Below, one piece after another: positions 1 through 15,629 of a stretch of DNA of 64,000 nucleotides. The notes beneath the pieces are model-generated. The model saw only the letters and a list, made by a program, of their open reading frames with translations, was not told the DNA's origin and did not search any database. Origin of the DNA: Dirofilaria immitis (Eukaryota; Nematoda; Chromadorea; Rhabditida; Onchocercidae); NCBI GenBank assembly GCA_024305405.1, contig JAKNDB010000079.1:1866501-1930500 (forward strand). Reading direction: 5' to 3'. Position 1 is the stretch's first letter; each line of letters begins with the position of its first letter. The position numbers and the translations under genes are program-made.

Positions 1-232
1 CTGTCAAAACTGGCCAGTACTTTTTTACATTTTCGAATTAATTAATTTTTCAGGATAATAAGAAATGAATTGTTTTTCAAGACTTTTAAAGCATGAACCA
101 TCAAATCTCCCATTTTTGAGCAATTTTGGTTTACAAAATACTATCATATTTTATTCAGAATGTATGCTTATCGATAATTTTAACTAGTGCTTAGTTATTA
201 GTTAATTAGATGTTATTCATTTTCGTTTTTAG

Positions 233-2267
233 GCTGCGAATGCATTCCTTGCTCAACGAATTTCAAGCATAAATGCAATATCTGCTATCTGTGAAGCAAC
301 CGGTGCAGATATACGCGAAGTTTCTTATGCAATTGGTCGAGATACTCGTATTGGAGATCAATTTCTTCAAGCTAGTGTTGGTTAGTTAACTAAAAGTTTA
401 GTGCAAGATAATTGAAAGGAAAAAATTACTGCTTTTTTTCTAGTTGTAAAAAATAAATTTTCTAGGCTTTGGAGGTAGCTGTTTTCAAAAGGATGTTTTA
501 AGCCTTGTTTATCTCGCCGGATCCCTGAATTTGCATCAAGTAGCTGATTATTGGTTGCAAGTAAATTGAACAGAAAAATTCTTTTTTGAATATCTGATAA
601 ATACAAACATGAAGAAGATAAAATGATGAATATAAGGTTCCATATGACTTTTTCTGTTTCTTAAGTTTCTGAATTAATTAGAATATCAAATTTCCGGATC
701 GAATTCTAAAATTCCAAAATCTTCCTTAGTTTCCATGCATATTTAAAAAATTTAACTAGTAAGCTATAGAGTTGGGAAATGAATCTAAAAAATGCTATTC
801 GTAGGTTGTTGAAATCAATAATTGGCAAAGGAGACGTTTTGCTGATAAAATTATCTCTGAAATGTTTAATACGGTATCAAATAAGAGAATTGCGATATTT
901 GGTTTTGCGTTTAAGAAAAATACTGCTGACACAAGGTTTTTACATTCAGTTACATATAAAACATTCAAGTTCAATGATCTGTGTATTGTCATTATAGTTA
1001 CATAAAAAGAAAAAGTGTTATACTGTGAGGCGCAGAACTTCATTTAATATTTTATTATGTTTCAGTATACCTTCTTAGGTGTTTGAAGGTTTTTTGTCAG
1101 CAACTATTTATAGAATATTGATATATCACCTAATGTTGAAATGAAGCTGAATTATTTCACTTACTTATATGATTTGGTAATTCTATTTTAAATTTAATTG
1201 ATTTTCTTAGAGAATCCTCAGCCATTCATATAGTGAAATATTTGCTTGATGAAGATGCTAGACTGGTTATATACGATCCAAAGGTACCAGAATCGCAAAT
1301 GCGTTATGAATTATATCAGATTTCTTCGAAAGAAGCTGGTATATACGATATGCTTTTGTTGCTCCTATTTAGTTCCTCATTTTTGCAATTTATTTCATGC
1401 AAGGAAATGATTTTCTCACTAGCCTACAAATGTTATTTTGTTCATCACTGATAGATGGCCTTCAATTTTATGATTTCTTTTTGAAGAAGAGTATAATTGG
1501 GAGAAATAATATTAACGTGAACCCGATATCACATTTTAATATATTATTTTAAGGAATTATTTTTGTATCGGAATGGCAAAACCATTATATAAAAGTAACT
1601 TAATATTAAAGAAAATAAAAAGGAAAATTATATAATAATGACTTTTCTTTCAGTTGACAAACTGTTCACATTCTCAAAAGATCCATATGAAGCAGCAATG
1701 AATTCACATGCCATAGTTGTGCTCACTGAATGGGACGAGTTCAAAGTAAATTTTCTTTTTCTTTTCTATGATAAAAAGAAGTTATTCGGCCTTCCAATCC
1801 AATAGTTTTTTCTTTTTCTTTTTTGGCTTGCCTATCATTCTTTATTATTTACCGTTTCTATAAACTCCTTTGTAACGATATTATAGAATATCATATTGAA
1901 TGCTATTTGATCGAAAATTGCTTGCTGCCATTAATTTGCATGGTTTTTGAAAGAAAAAATTTCTCTGTAAATATTTCAAATATCAAGCAGCGTATTGTAT
2001 TCAGAATTTGGTGACAAAATAATGATGAATTTTTAATATTGACTTCTAAAATAATGCAGAGACATGAGGCAAGTTTTAAAATCAAGTCGTAAAAGAAGAG
2101 AATTTCCAGAATTATGACTATACATGTATTTTCAAATCAATGGCACAACCGGCATCAATATTTGATGGTCGGCTTATTCTGGATCACAAAAATTGCGCGA
2201 AATTGGTTTTAATGTATCGGCAATCGGAATCGCCTCATCACAATCGTGCAAAAATTGCTATAAATAA
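233..2267 (+). CDS. UDP-glucose 6-dehydrogenase, C-terminal part (gene enters from left edge)
   Basis: This enzyme oxidises UDP-glucose to UDP-glucuronate with NAD+, the precursor for glycosaminoglycans; the C. elegans orthologue is sqv-4. Exons read as 233-380, 466-560, 805-935, 1211-1338, 1654-1745 and 2110-2267, all with GT/AG borders and matching phases. The first visible exon reads [20 protein letters not shown], and the next carries the active-site cysteine motif [10 protein letters not shown]. Later exons give [26 protein letters not shown] and VLTEWDEF, all family signatures of the central and NDP-sugar-binding domains. The N-terminal NAD-binding domain lies outside the window. In the last exon the frame breaks at an A5 run (2188-2192). 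With one more A the frame continues as [17 protein letters not shown] and stops at 2265-2267, as the family predicts. I read this as an assembly error. Family assignment is very secure. Confidence 0.93.
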
Positions 2268-4424
2268 GTTTCTGTGATAATCACTTCATCATATCATAAT
2301 GCGTCATATTAGCCGCAAATAACAGCATAATACGTGCGCAGCAGGCAAAATCTCATATTTTAATATTTTACTCAATGAAATTTCTGAATTCATTATCTAC
2401 AGATGATCATATTATTTAATTTTAATTAATCTGTTTTCGTTTATCGAGCCTGATAAATTACTTGTTGTTTTATTAAAAAAATAAGGATTGGAAATTTGTG
2501 AGCAACAAAAACTACGTTCCGAAAATTTGGAAAAAGAAAATATGAAAATAATTTAAAGTTAGAAGAAAGGAAGTAAAAACGAATGTTAAGACTGTTTGTT
2601 TTAGATGGTCAAACATTTTCACTTCCTCTTAACATTGCATTTCAAACTTTTATTTGTCTTTATTTTCATTTTCATTGCTATCGTTCACTGATCATGCCTT
2701 AATTGAAATGGTGCCGATTGAAACATTCTTTATGTGCTTAACAATTTATCATTCTTATTAAGCTGTCAATAAAATTATCATATATAAGCATGATTTCTTG
2801 TGTTTTTGTGAAAGCAGCGCTGTATAACTGAGAATCTATTTAAAAGTTCGATTTTTGAGCTGAAAAATAGCATCTGTACTAAAAATTGAGAGACTGAAAC
2901 TGTAACATTATCGTCATTTTAGTTACTATTTGAACTATTTGACAAAATAGAAAAAAAGGGAGTGAAATATCAACAAACACGGTCCGTTGGATTTTTCCAA
3001 ATGCATGACAACAAGTTTACGTTAAATGAATCCAAATACTTACTACGAGTACAAGTATTTGGATCGGAAGCAAAATGGGTTCATCATTATAATATATGTC
3101 TGATGTAGATACTATAACGATAACAAGCTGAGATTCTTTTATAGTTTAACAACTAGATTTGATAAATGATTAGTTCATTGAGATTGAAAAATTAAGTCTA
3201 AAAATTATACTAAAATGTTCAACAGTATCAATTTAATCATTTCGACCACTAAAAACTTGCACTTGATATTTTTGGAATGAAATATTTTGTTTGTGAGATA
3301 AATTAAGGTAGGTATATTGCAAGTAATTCATTCTAACATCTAAAAGATCGGGATCCGCAGCAATATTTCGTAGATACATTGAACGGAAAAGTTCATGAAT
3401 TGCATGTTTTGGCTTGGAGTTCATGAACTTCTTCTTAATTATCACAAATGAATTCAATCTTTTAATGAAACTATAAACATTCAAATTTTGTATATTTATC
3501 GAATAGTCCGTTTGCAGAATATAGAGATTGATATCTTACGACCGATTTATTCCTCTCGAATAAAATTCAGGATCTACATCTCTTCTTAATATTATTTAAC
3601 TCAGCTTAATTTTCTCAAATGAATAATTATTATCTAGCTAACTTAGCTTCTCAGATAATGATATCACACACAATAAATAGTAATAAATTTTTTCCTATCC
3701 AAATCTTTTTCCAGTTCTCAATACTAATATCTAATTGAACAGGTATAATGAAGAAATAAAATTTATAAATTGAGAAGAAAATGAATTCTATTAGTTTTTA
3801 AATCAGTGATTAATAGACTGGAAAACTTCATATTTATTGGAAAAAAATGATTTAGGAAGTAAAGAAAACAAACAAAGAAGTAAAATGCTTTGGAAATCAA
3901 GAGGAATATACTGATGGTTATCCTTCTTGAACCGAAATATATAGAGATTAAAATCGCAGGCACGTTATAAACTACATAGTTTGTAATAATTCTTATTTGT
4001 ACAGTAGCAAAGTTTGTAACGGAATTTTTGAAAGGCAATCAAGAAATTACATAATTTAAACCCGATAATACTACCATCAGATTATGCAATGAAATACTAT
4101 TGATTGTCAATCTTGGATAATTACACCATTATTTTCAATAATATAATACTGTCACTGAATAAAATACGAAATGTTCTGAGATATGAAGAATGAAGGAATA
4201 TAATAATAATATTTCTCATATTTGCCTTCCTGTGCAGAAAAGATTGACTGAAACGATGGAAATTATAAATAGATCAATTAATCAAATACGTTGAAAATCA
4301 AAATGAACAATATCTTTAAATTTTTTGCATATACAGTAATTTCTGACAATATCATACCTCAAAAACAAATCGAATATAATCAATCTATTTTTAATCCCAT
4401 GAACTAATGAAATTTAGTTATGAA
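2268..4424. other. AT-rich intergenic region between convergent genes
   Basis: The UGDH gene ends on the plus strand and the GKAP1-like gene ends on the minus strand, so this is a convergent interval holding 3' ends. I see no convincing multi-exon gene. It contains a perfect 12-bp inverted repeat (3030-3064) and one minus-strand ORF with protein-like composition (3233-3484); both are described separately. Confidence 0.6.
3030..3064. repeat. Perfect 12-bp inverted repeat with 11-nt loop
   Basis: ATCCAAATACTT at 3030-3041 is the exact reverse complement of AAGTATTTGGAT at 3053-3064, separated by 11 bases. It could fold as a hairpin in RNA or be the remains of a small inverted-repeat element. 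Nothing nearby shows which. Confidence 0.7.
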
Positions 4425-6554
4425 CTAATGCTGCTGCTTTGAAACCAATTCTTTATATTTCACTTCGAGTTCTCGAATTTTGCTTCGCGCTTGCATTAGT
4501 TCTCCACGTAGCTCTCCAATCTGACAACTCAACTCTTTTTCCACTGTTCTTGCTTTCTCAAGATCTGCTGCCATATGTGCTTTCTCATTTACTATAAACA
4601 ATATTGTGAATGCTTAATAAAGATATTTATTAGAATTCAATTTATTTTGTAACAATAGAAATCTACAAATGAATTTTTTTTGAAACCTCGATCGCTTTTG
4701 AAGCTTTGATAAATTGAAGTCAAATCAAAAAGAGAAGTTTGCGGATACAACAAGAATGACTAAGAATGAATATGAAACATGCCTTCAGCATCCTTCAGTA
4801 ACTCGCACAATTTCTTATAACGACTTTTATACTTCGTCACTTCTGATTCTGCATTCAATTTTACTTGGTTTTCCAACATCATTTGCCTAAGCGTTTCCAT
4901 CAGTTTTGATCGATAAAGTGCTACCAAATGCTGCTCCTTCTAAATGATTCCTTTAAAAAAGTTGTATACGTCTATATAACAAGAATTCAAATCAACGAAT
5001 TTCATAAATCGTGATGAAATATGCATGTAGAAAAATCTTGCATAAAAAGAATAAAATTCCTGCTATGGAAACATACAGTTTTTTGAGGTCCATCATTTTT
5101 TGTGAACAGAGCAGAAGCTTGTGAATCAATTTCCGATATAAGCATTTCCACCGGATCTTTCGTTCTCACTGGTTCTTGCTCTACTCGAGAATCTGTATGA
5201 ACCTGAAGCCGAAAAAATCTAGTCCTAAAATTGAAATTATCCAGTTACAATTCTTCGAATAATAGACAAGCTGGAAATAAAATTGTCTACTGTCATCAAA
5301 TATCAAACATCGGATAGCGTTGTCTTTTGCACATGATCAGTAGATACTGTTGAAGCCATTTTACGACTGTTTTCTATCGCTTGTTGCAAATCCTGAAAGA
5401 AACACTGTGGCAAAAATAAAAAAATTATTTGACAAAATGATGTAAAATTAATGCATCATCTAAAACATAATGTCGGACAAGGACGTGATCACTTCAATTT
5501 GAAAAAATACTTCATATATATCAATCATAGTATGCTTTTTTCCTTTTATAGTAGTACTTACACAAAGTGATAAAATAATGAATGAAGAGAAAAACTACTG
5601 TCAAACGCAAAAAAAGAAAGATCTAATCAAATAGATCTTTTCAACTTCAAATATACAGAAGAGTCTCAAAGAAGTAATCAAATTTTTACTGAATAATAAC
5701 AACAAAAAGCGGATACCTCGCGGTATTTCTTTCCAGATAATCTTCATTTCCATCTTGCACTATGAAACCATCTTCCACAATAACAGACGCCTTGAAATGA
5801 GATTATATCGCTTTTTATAAACAGGAATCATTTTTTACAGTCTTGATCGATTCATACATATATAATAAATTAACGAATATATTTATTTCTTTTTCACAAA
5901 TTATACTTACTTTTTGGTTTTTTGCCTTTATTCTTCGGCTTTTGAGGTATGGAATGCACAATTAAACCACCATTACCACTCTTGTATGTAGCTGATTTTT
6001 TCTCATTACCATGATTTTTGTTCTGAAAACATGTTTTGAGTCAAAAAATGAATAGAAAACTTTGACAAATCAAGTTTTAATCAAATAGATCTTTTCAACT
6101 TCATTCTCCATACAGTAAAAGCTATTAAGACTATCAAAAGATTATATGTTCATTACAGAATCAGCTAATTCTATACATGATAAGTTTAAATTAGGCAAAA
6201 AGTAACATTCCTAAAAAGAAAGGAGCTTTCAAGGAATTGAACTGATAAAATAATAACTCAAATCATTCTCTCTGTAAATTTCTAAGTATAGAAACTTTAA
6301 ACGTTTTATCAACAATATGCATATGTTGGTTAGATCATGGCTGAAAATTCTAAAATCCTTAATCATCTTTGGAATTTTCTATTTTGAATAGATTTGTATT
6401 TATTTATATCATTTTAATTCTAACATATGCAACGAATGACCTGGTTACGTGTTGATTTATTCATCAACTTAGTACCATTATCATCACTTGACGAATTCGT
6501 ATCATCGTAAATTTTCAAGCATGAAAACTTTGACTGCTCACCAACAATAGGCAT
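4425..6554 (-). CDS. Coiled-coil protein resembling G-kinase-anchoring protein 1 (GKAP1)
   Basis: Exons on the minus strand: 6554-6441, 6022-5911, 5790-5717, 5392-5309, 5202-5077, 4939-4783 and 4591-4425 (stop 4427-4425). The N-terminus MPIVGEQSKFSCLKIYDDT followed by an acidic-serine stretch resembles the GKAP1 start (SRFALLQVDSGSGSDSE in vertebrates). A lysine-rich segment follows. Then come an alpha-helical segment with DLQQAIENSRK and a C-terminal coiled coil ending ELMQARSKIRELEVKYKEL, in the same order as in GKAP1. Vertebrate GKAP1 anchors cGMP-dependent protein kinase I at the Golgi; whether this worm protein does so is inference. The last intron appears to start with GC (4782-4781) rather than GT. 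Phases around exons 6022-5911 and 5790-5717 do not close; one missing A in the latter exon would fix its 3' join. A TACC-type coiled coil was the alternative; the N-terminus favours GKAP1. Confidence 0.55.
5624..5649. repeat. 26-bp direct repeat, copy 1 (intron)
   Basis: The 26 bases at 5624-5649 recur exactly at 6078-6103. Both copies fall in introns of the GKAP1-like gene. The core TCAAATAGATCTTTTCAACT is shared, and the flanks differ. Confidence 0.75.
6078..6103. repeat. 26-bp direct repeat, copy 2 (intron)
   Basis: Exact second copy of the sequence at 5624-5649, in the first intron of the GKAP1-like gene. Confidence 0.75.
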
Positions 6555-7463
6555 CTTGCATAAATTCAATGTCTGGAACGTTTCATGAAACAACCGAATT
6601 GGAAAAATGTTGTTTCACAAATATTATAATCGCCTTTAAGAATGATATATATAAGGTCGCACGAAATACCTTGCAAACAGTTGTGAAGAATCATTTGTGA
6701 ATAATATTTATGAAATAATACCCCTTTAATTTACACGGATATAACTGCTGTACACTGGGTGACAAAGTAAAATAAACTGAATGCCTCTTTCAGTAATATC
6801 GGCATTAGAAGACTTGGATTATGGAATAGTAAGATTTTCAAGCCAACAACCTTCTGACAACATTTTCAACCCAACAGCTTTCTGACAACATTTTCAGGTC
6901 AACAGCACCTTCTCTATCATCATCTTTGTGCATAAAAATCACTGACTTCGCAATACCCAATAAGAAATAATCCCTTTCCCATTGTGAATTACGACATGAC
7001 GTGATAGTAAATGCCATGTCATCGAAGAAAAGGTGTGGAAATGACGAGTTCGATGTCTGAATGGGTTGTGATGCATACTACAGACAGAAATTACCCTCTA
7101 AGAAGTTCTGATCCATCACCTTTATTCATTACAATCAATATCAAAAATGAAAATGGACTTCAGTTCAAGCAATCTCGTAAAGTCATAGATTGGGTTATCG
7201 TATCAGTAATTCAGCTAGCAGGTTAACATTATCTTGCCTGGAATATCGTGGATGGATTTGAGTACTTCATAGGCTCTAGAAATAGCCTTTAGATTAACAA
7301 TACATATCAAATCAGTGCTAAACTTTATGCATCGTTGCACTAAAACAAAATAAAAGAAATGGTTTTTCGATAGAATGACAATGGCATACATAGATGGGAA
7401 ATCGCGATACACAAAACTGTCACTTGAATTCAGTCCTACTTCACTCCTAACTGGGAGCAATAA
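6555..7463. other. Intergenic region between two minus-strand genes
   Basis: This lies between the UBE2G2-type stop and the GKAP1-like start, about 0.9 kb. At 6844-6905 a roughly 28-bp unit containing TTCTGACAACATTTTCA is repeated twice with a partial third copy. No gene is supported here. The reading frames present have poor composition and no splice context. Confidence 0.55.
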
Positions 7464-8727
7464 TTACAATGAGGTGTTGGGAGGAAGACATAATGTTCTT
7501 CGCACCAAATTATCCGCAATACGTTCGAATTGTTGCCGATCTTCACGCCACATTTTTGCTGCGTTTACGTTGGCAGCACTTTCATCATTTGGTTCTAAAA
7601 ACTAATTTTTTACGGTAAGCTACAATTAATTCCGATGCGATGAAAAATACATTAGTAGCAGTTAAATAATTTTTTCCTGAAAAATTCAATTAGCAATATA
7701 TTTAAAGAGTTACATACCAGCAAGCATAGACACCACGGAAAGTAGGATTTTTTCGATGGATTGCACTGGAGACCATCGTTCTGCACTCGATTCATAACCA
7801 GTTGGATCATCACCTGGAGAATGAAGAATACTAATACATACACGTCCATCTGGATAGATGTTTGGATGAAAGATGTCACAAGTAAATTGCATTTTTGGTG
7901 GAGAAAGAGGATAATCCTGAAATGAAGTAATTTTTAAATTCAAATCCAGCTTTTTTAAATTCGCATTTACCAAACACAAGATGAAATGAATTGGTGCCAA
8001 ATGGCAATCCAAATTTACCATGAAGTTGAGGATTTGCGCAGTAAGAAGTTTGATAGGATATTATAGATTAGAAAGCGTAAAAAAGATACTTTAAAAGATC
8101 AAAATCAAATTGTAATATAAGTTAAAAGCATGAATTAACGACCATTAATCATTTAATTAATTTCTTACTCAAATTAAATCACAATTTGGTGCAATTTTTC
8201 TATATCTAATATAAAGTTATTTTTGTAAATATTAGGCTATATTATTGTTAGTATCAACATATCCATTTCATTCATTTGTTCATATTTGAATATTATTTAT
8301 TTGAGATAATCTGTAGAATTATTACTTTAAATCATTCTACGAAACAGACTATGAGACATTAGATACCTGCGGAAAAATAATTTTTGCTGGAAAGACACCA
8401 TTCTCAAAGCATGTCTCATCAGGCCCTGTGATTAGACATTCCCATTCGAAAAAATTATCTTCAGTGATCGGTCCAGCAATAATTCCTTCAGGTGGATTTA
8501 AAGTTAATTCTGTAACAGAATTCCTCTTTAACTCTTTATCATCTACTAATTTCAACAATTAATAGAATGAGAAATTTCACAAAAATCTAGCACACTTCCT
8601 ATCTTTCTCATTATAGTATTATAAGCCTTTACGTGACTGCTTCATATCTGATTTGGAACTAACATTATTTCAGAGATAACTTACGTTTGTACTCAGCCAT
8701 TAATCGTTTTAATGCATAACCTGCCAT
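7464..8727 (-). CDS. Ubiquitin-conjugating enzyme E2, UBE2G2 type (complete)
   Basis: E2 enzyme that takes ubiquitin from E1 onto its catalytic cysteine and works with membrane E3 ligases in ER-associated degradation. Four exons (8727-8685, 8509-8367, 7916-7718, 7594-7464) join in phase to 171 residues; human UBE2G2 has 165. The start [16 protein letters not shown] is nearly identical to the vertebrate protein. The UBC fold follows with LTLNPPEGI, then [17 protein letters not shown], where the cysteine after GRV is catalytic. The acidic loop after the cysteine ([20 protein letters not shown]), characteristic of the UBC7/UBE2G group, is present. The C-terminus reads [14 protein letters not shown] and ends a few residues beyond the human one. 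No frame break was found. The C. elegans counterpart would be ubc-14 if I recall the naming correctly. Confidence 0.95.
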
Positions 8728-9669
8728 TTCTGATCGATCTGAAATATCTCGCTGACTTTTAACTTACCAAAATCTCTATCTCCCAGACAAATCTTTTAAA
8801 TAAATATAGTTTAACAAAAAAATAGAATTTGGTGAATTATAAATGCATTAATTTATTGGTACATTCATTTATATCTGTAAAATCATATCAATAAATAGTA
8901 TTTGATATGAATAATTATCTAAAAACAAGCAATATACTAATCAATCTAATCCTTAATCAATACCAGCCAAAGCAAAAATCTTTTCTAATTAATAGAAATA
9001 ATTCAATGTATAATGTCCTGAGCATATTTCGTACAATTTATGTATCTCTAAAATATTACCATTTAAAAATTATTTTATTATTTTTATTCATCGATACATA
9101 TTATTCCCTTTCGTTAGTTTATAGATTAAATTTTTATATATGAACATATGGATTATTCTATTTCTAAATAAAATTTTTATTTGTTGGATAGCCTCATAAA
9201 AAGGATGACAAAATCATCAAGTAAACATGAAAAGTTCTTCAAATCGCATATTTATTAAATAGAAAAATATGCAAATAATATGCAAGATTATGTTTAATTG
9301 GAGGATAATTTAATAACAGGCTTTTAACAATTCGAAAACCTACAGTGCACTACAAATTGTCTTAAATTCTATGTATAGCTACAAAAAAAATCTTCCAAAT
9401 TAAATATATTTCGCGAAATACAAATCAAATGGTGAAATCCACAGTTGCTGTTATGGAAAAGATTTCTACAAACACTTCCGAAAACAGATTAATGGTTTGT
9501 CCTTTATTATTAATTGGTTCTAGGAATTTTTCGTTTTTTTCCATAAATTATTATTATACGTTTCCTGCTAGAATCTATACATCAGTAGACATATAAAATA
9601 CAGAGTAACTATTAAGGATCAAATAATAATGCGCTGGAAATATTAAATAATGAGATTAGAGACCAATGC
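8728..9669. other. AT-rich intergenic region upstream of the E2 gene
   Basis: About 0.94 kb between the GPI stop and the UBE2G2-type start, on the same strand. It is very AT-rich, and I see no gene or clear repeat. It must hold the E2 promoter or trans-splice site and the GPI 3' UTR, but I cannot place either precisely. Confidence 0.5.
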
Positions 9670-13669
<4,000 letters not shown>

Positions 13670-15629
13670 CGGATTTGCGATATGACGATCAGCTATAATT
13701 CACTTTCTATAATTCTTTAAAATTGACCCTAACCATTTAAACGATAAACAACAAACGGATAAGAGAAATACATAGCACTGATAATTATTATCAAAGACAT
13801 AAAAAGATGTTACAATGATTGGAGCAAAGATCATCTGAAATCATAAGTATACTTTAATAATAACGACCAAAAAGCATTTTACATCATAAAGGCTAAGAGC
13901 AGAGCTTTATGCATTTAAAAATTTATTTTACAATTAACTGTTGTCTACTATTAATTTCTCCATTTGTCATCTTTCTATTGTTATATTTATTTACATAAGA
14001 AAGATAAACGAAATTAACGTCACAGATAATTCTTACTATTGAATTTTCATTGACATTAATCGGGTGATATTTTTCCCCGTATCATTTATCCTTAATCATA
14101 GATACAGGATTTAAGCAATGATATGAGGGATGAGATATGTCGTGCAAAATGATAGTCATATCATCAACGGCATCACTAGCTGATAACTAAGCCATTCCTT
14201 AAATCTATCTTTCTATTCTTAAAACACATGTGGAATAAAATCGATTTAGTGTGTCGTTGGCGAAACTTTGCAGTTGCGATTGCACTCCGCACTTAGCATA
14301 TAAAAAAAGGCTCCTGTTAGTGATGTCATATTCAATGATATCATTTTAAATAAACGAAATCATCAAATTTGATAATACATTTAACAGAATTTTTTAAATT
14401 AAATAGTATATATGTAATCTTAATTTGTTACCTGAAATGCAAATGAAATTCGTAAGAAAATATTCAATAAAAGTCAAAAATTCATCCTTAAGCTATTGGA
14501 AAAGGTTATTATGAATTCAATGGATATTTAAAGGTAAACTATTAAAGTAAGGGCATTTATTGCTTATGGAATATCTTTCAAACATATGCTAAATTCATTA
14601 ATTAAATTAAACCTTGCGACATACTGCTTACTCTCCTCAATGTTTGCGACGTCAAAGATAATAGCGTAATTATCGGTGGCATTCCCATGCCAAAAAGTTC
14701 GAAATTGAAATTTAAAAGCTTAGTTTGTTAGTTTGCTCGTCGTCTTATTTCCCAAGTAAATCGATATAGCAAAGTATCAATTTCCACCTGCAACTTTAAC
14801 TCAACCACTGTTTTGTTTTCTATTTTCTAGAAGTAAATGAGATAAACAACGAATAGTACTACGATCAGTTAAATTTGCATAAAATTAAAATGTTAATTTC
14901 AATTCATTCTATTACAAATTGCATACTTAAACGAATGTAGGATTAAGTTGAAAAGAAAATGTTTTAATTGATAATCTTGATAGGACAAAAAGTTATAAGT
15001 TACCAAAGTTTAAACTAAATTTTGGAATAAACGCTTCCGGAAACTTTATATTTGGGTCCTTTGCAACGATCAGAATAATTAAATATATGAATGCATCATC
15101 TAATTAGCATTAAACTGAATTCAATTCATTTAGCAAAAATGCAAAATATTTGAAAATGAATGTATTGCAATTTATCAAATTCAATTATACACAATTCGAT
15201 TTATCATTGTATTTTAAAATCAATACTTCATTGCACTCGATAATAACATTTAAAAAAACAACACAAACAAGAAAAAAACAGAATAATAAATTTCAAATTT
15301 TGTGATCACAGATCGCTAATAAATGCACAAACGTTTACCTTAGGAATCTCATATTACTAGCTCACGTTATGTAATTTTTCAACTACAACATTATTCATAT
15401 TGAGAACACCAATAAAATTGAACAGTATATATGATGAAAGAAAATAAATATCCCTTATTTGAAGTATATTACACACAGTCTAAATAATCTACAGGATTTA
15501 AACAATGGTTTATAACCGAAAAATTAAATCACTTTCATTTTTAAAGGCAAAGCTGTTCATTACAGATCTAGAAAACTTTTTTCACTGCAGCTCTGCAAAA
15601 TTACAATCTAAGCTTTGCTGTTGGAAAAG
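13670..15629. other. Intergenic region between gpi-1 and the Twisted gastrulation gene
   Basis: About 2 kb of AT-rich DNA on the upstream side of gpi-1. I found no exon chain, tRNA-like element or clear repeat. It should contain the gpi-1 promoter and the 3' UTR of the Twisted gastrulation gene. Confidence 0.5.

Noticed and set aside
4425..6554. TACC-type coiled-coil protein
   Set aside because: The C-terminal coiled coil alone would allow it, but the N-terminal K/RFxxL plus acidic-serine start and the lysine-rich segment follow the GKAP1 order.
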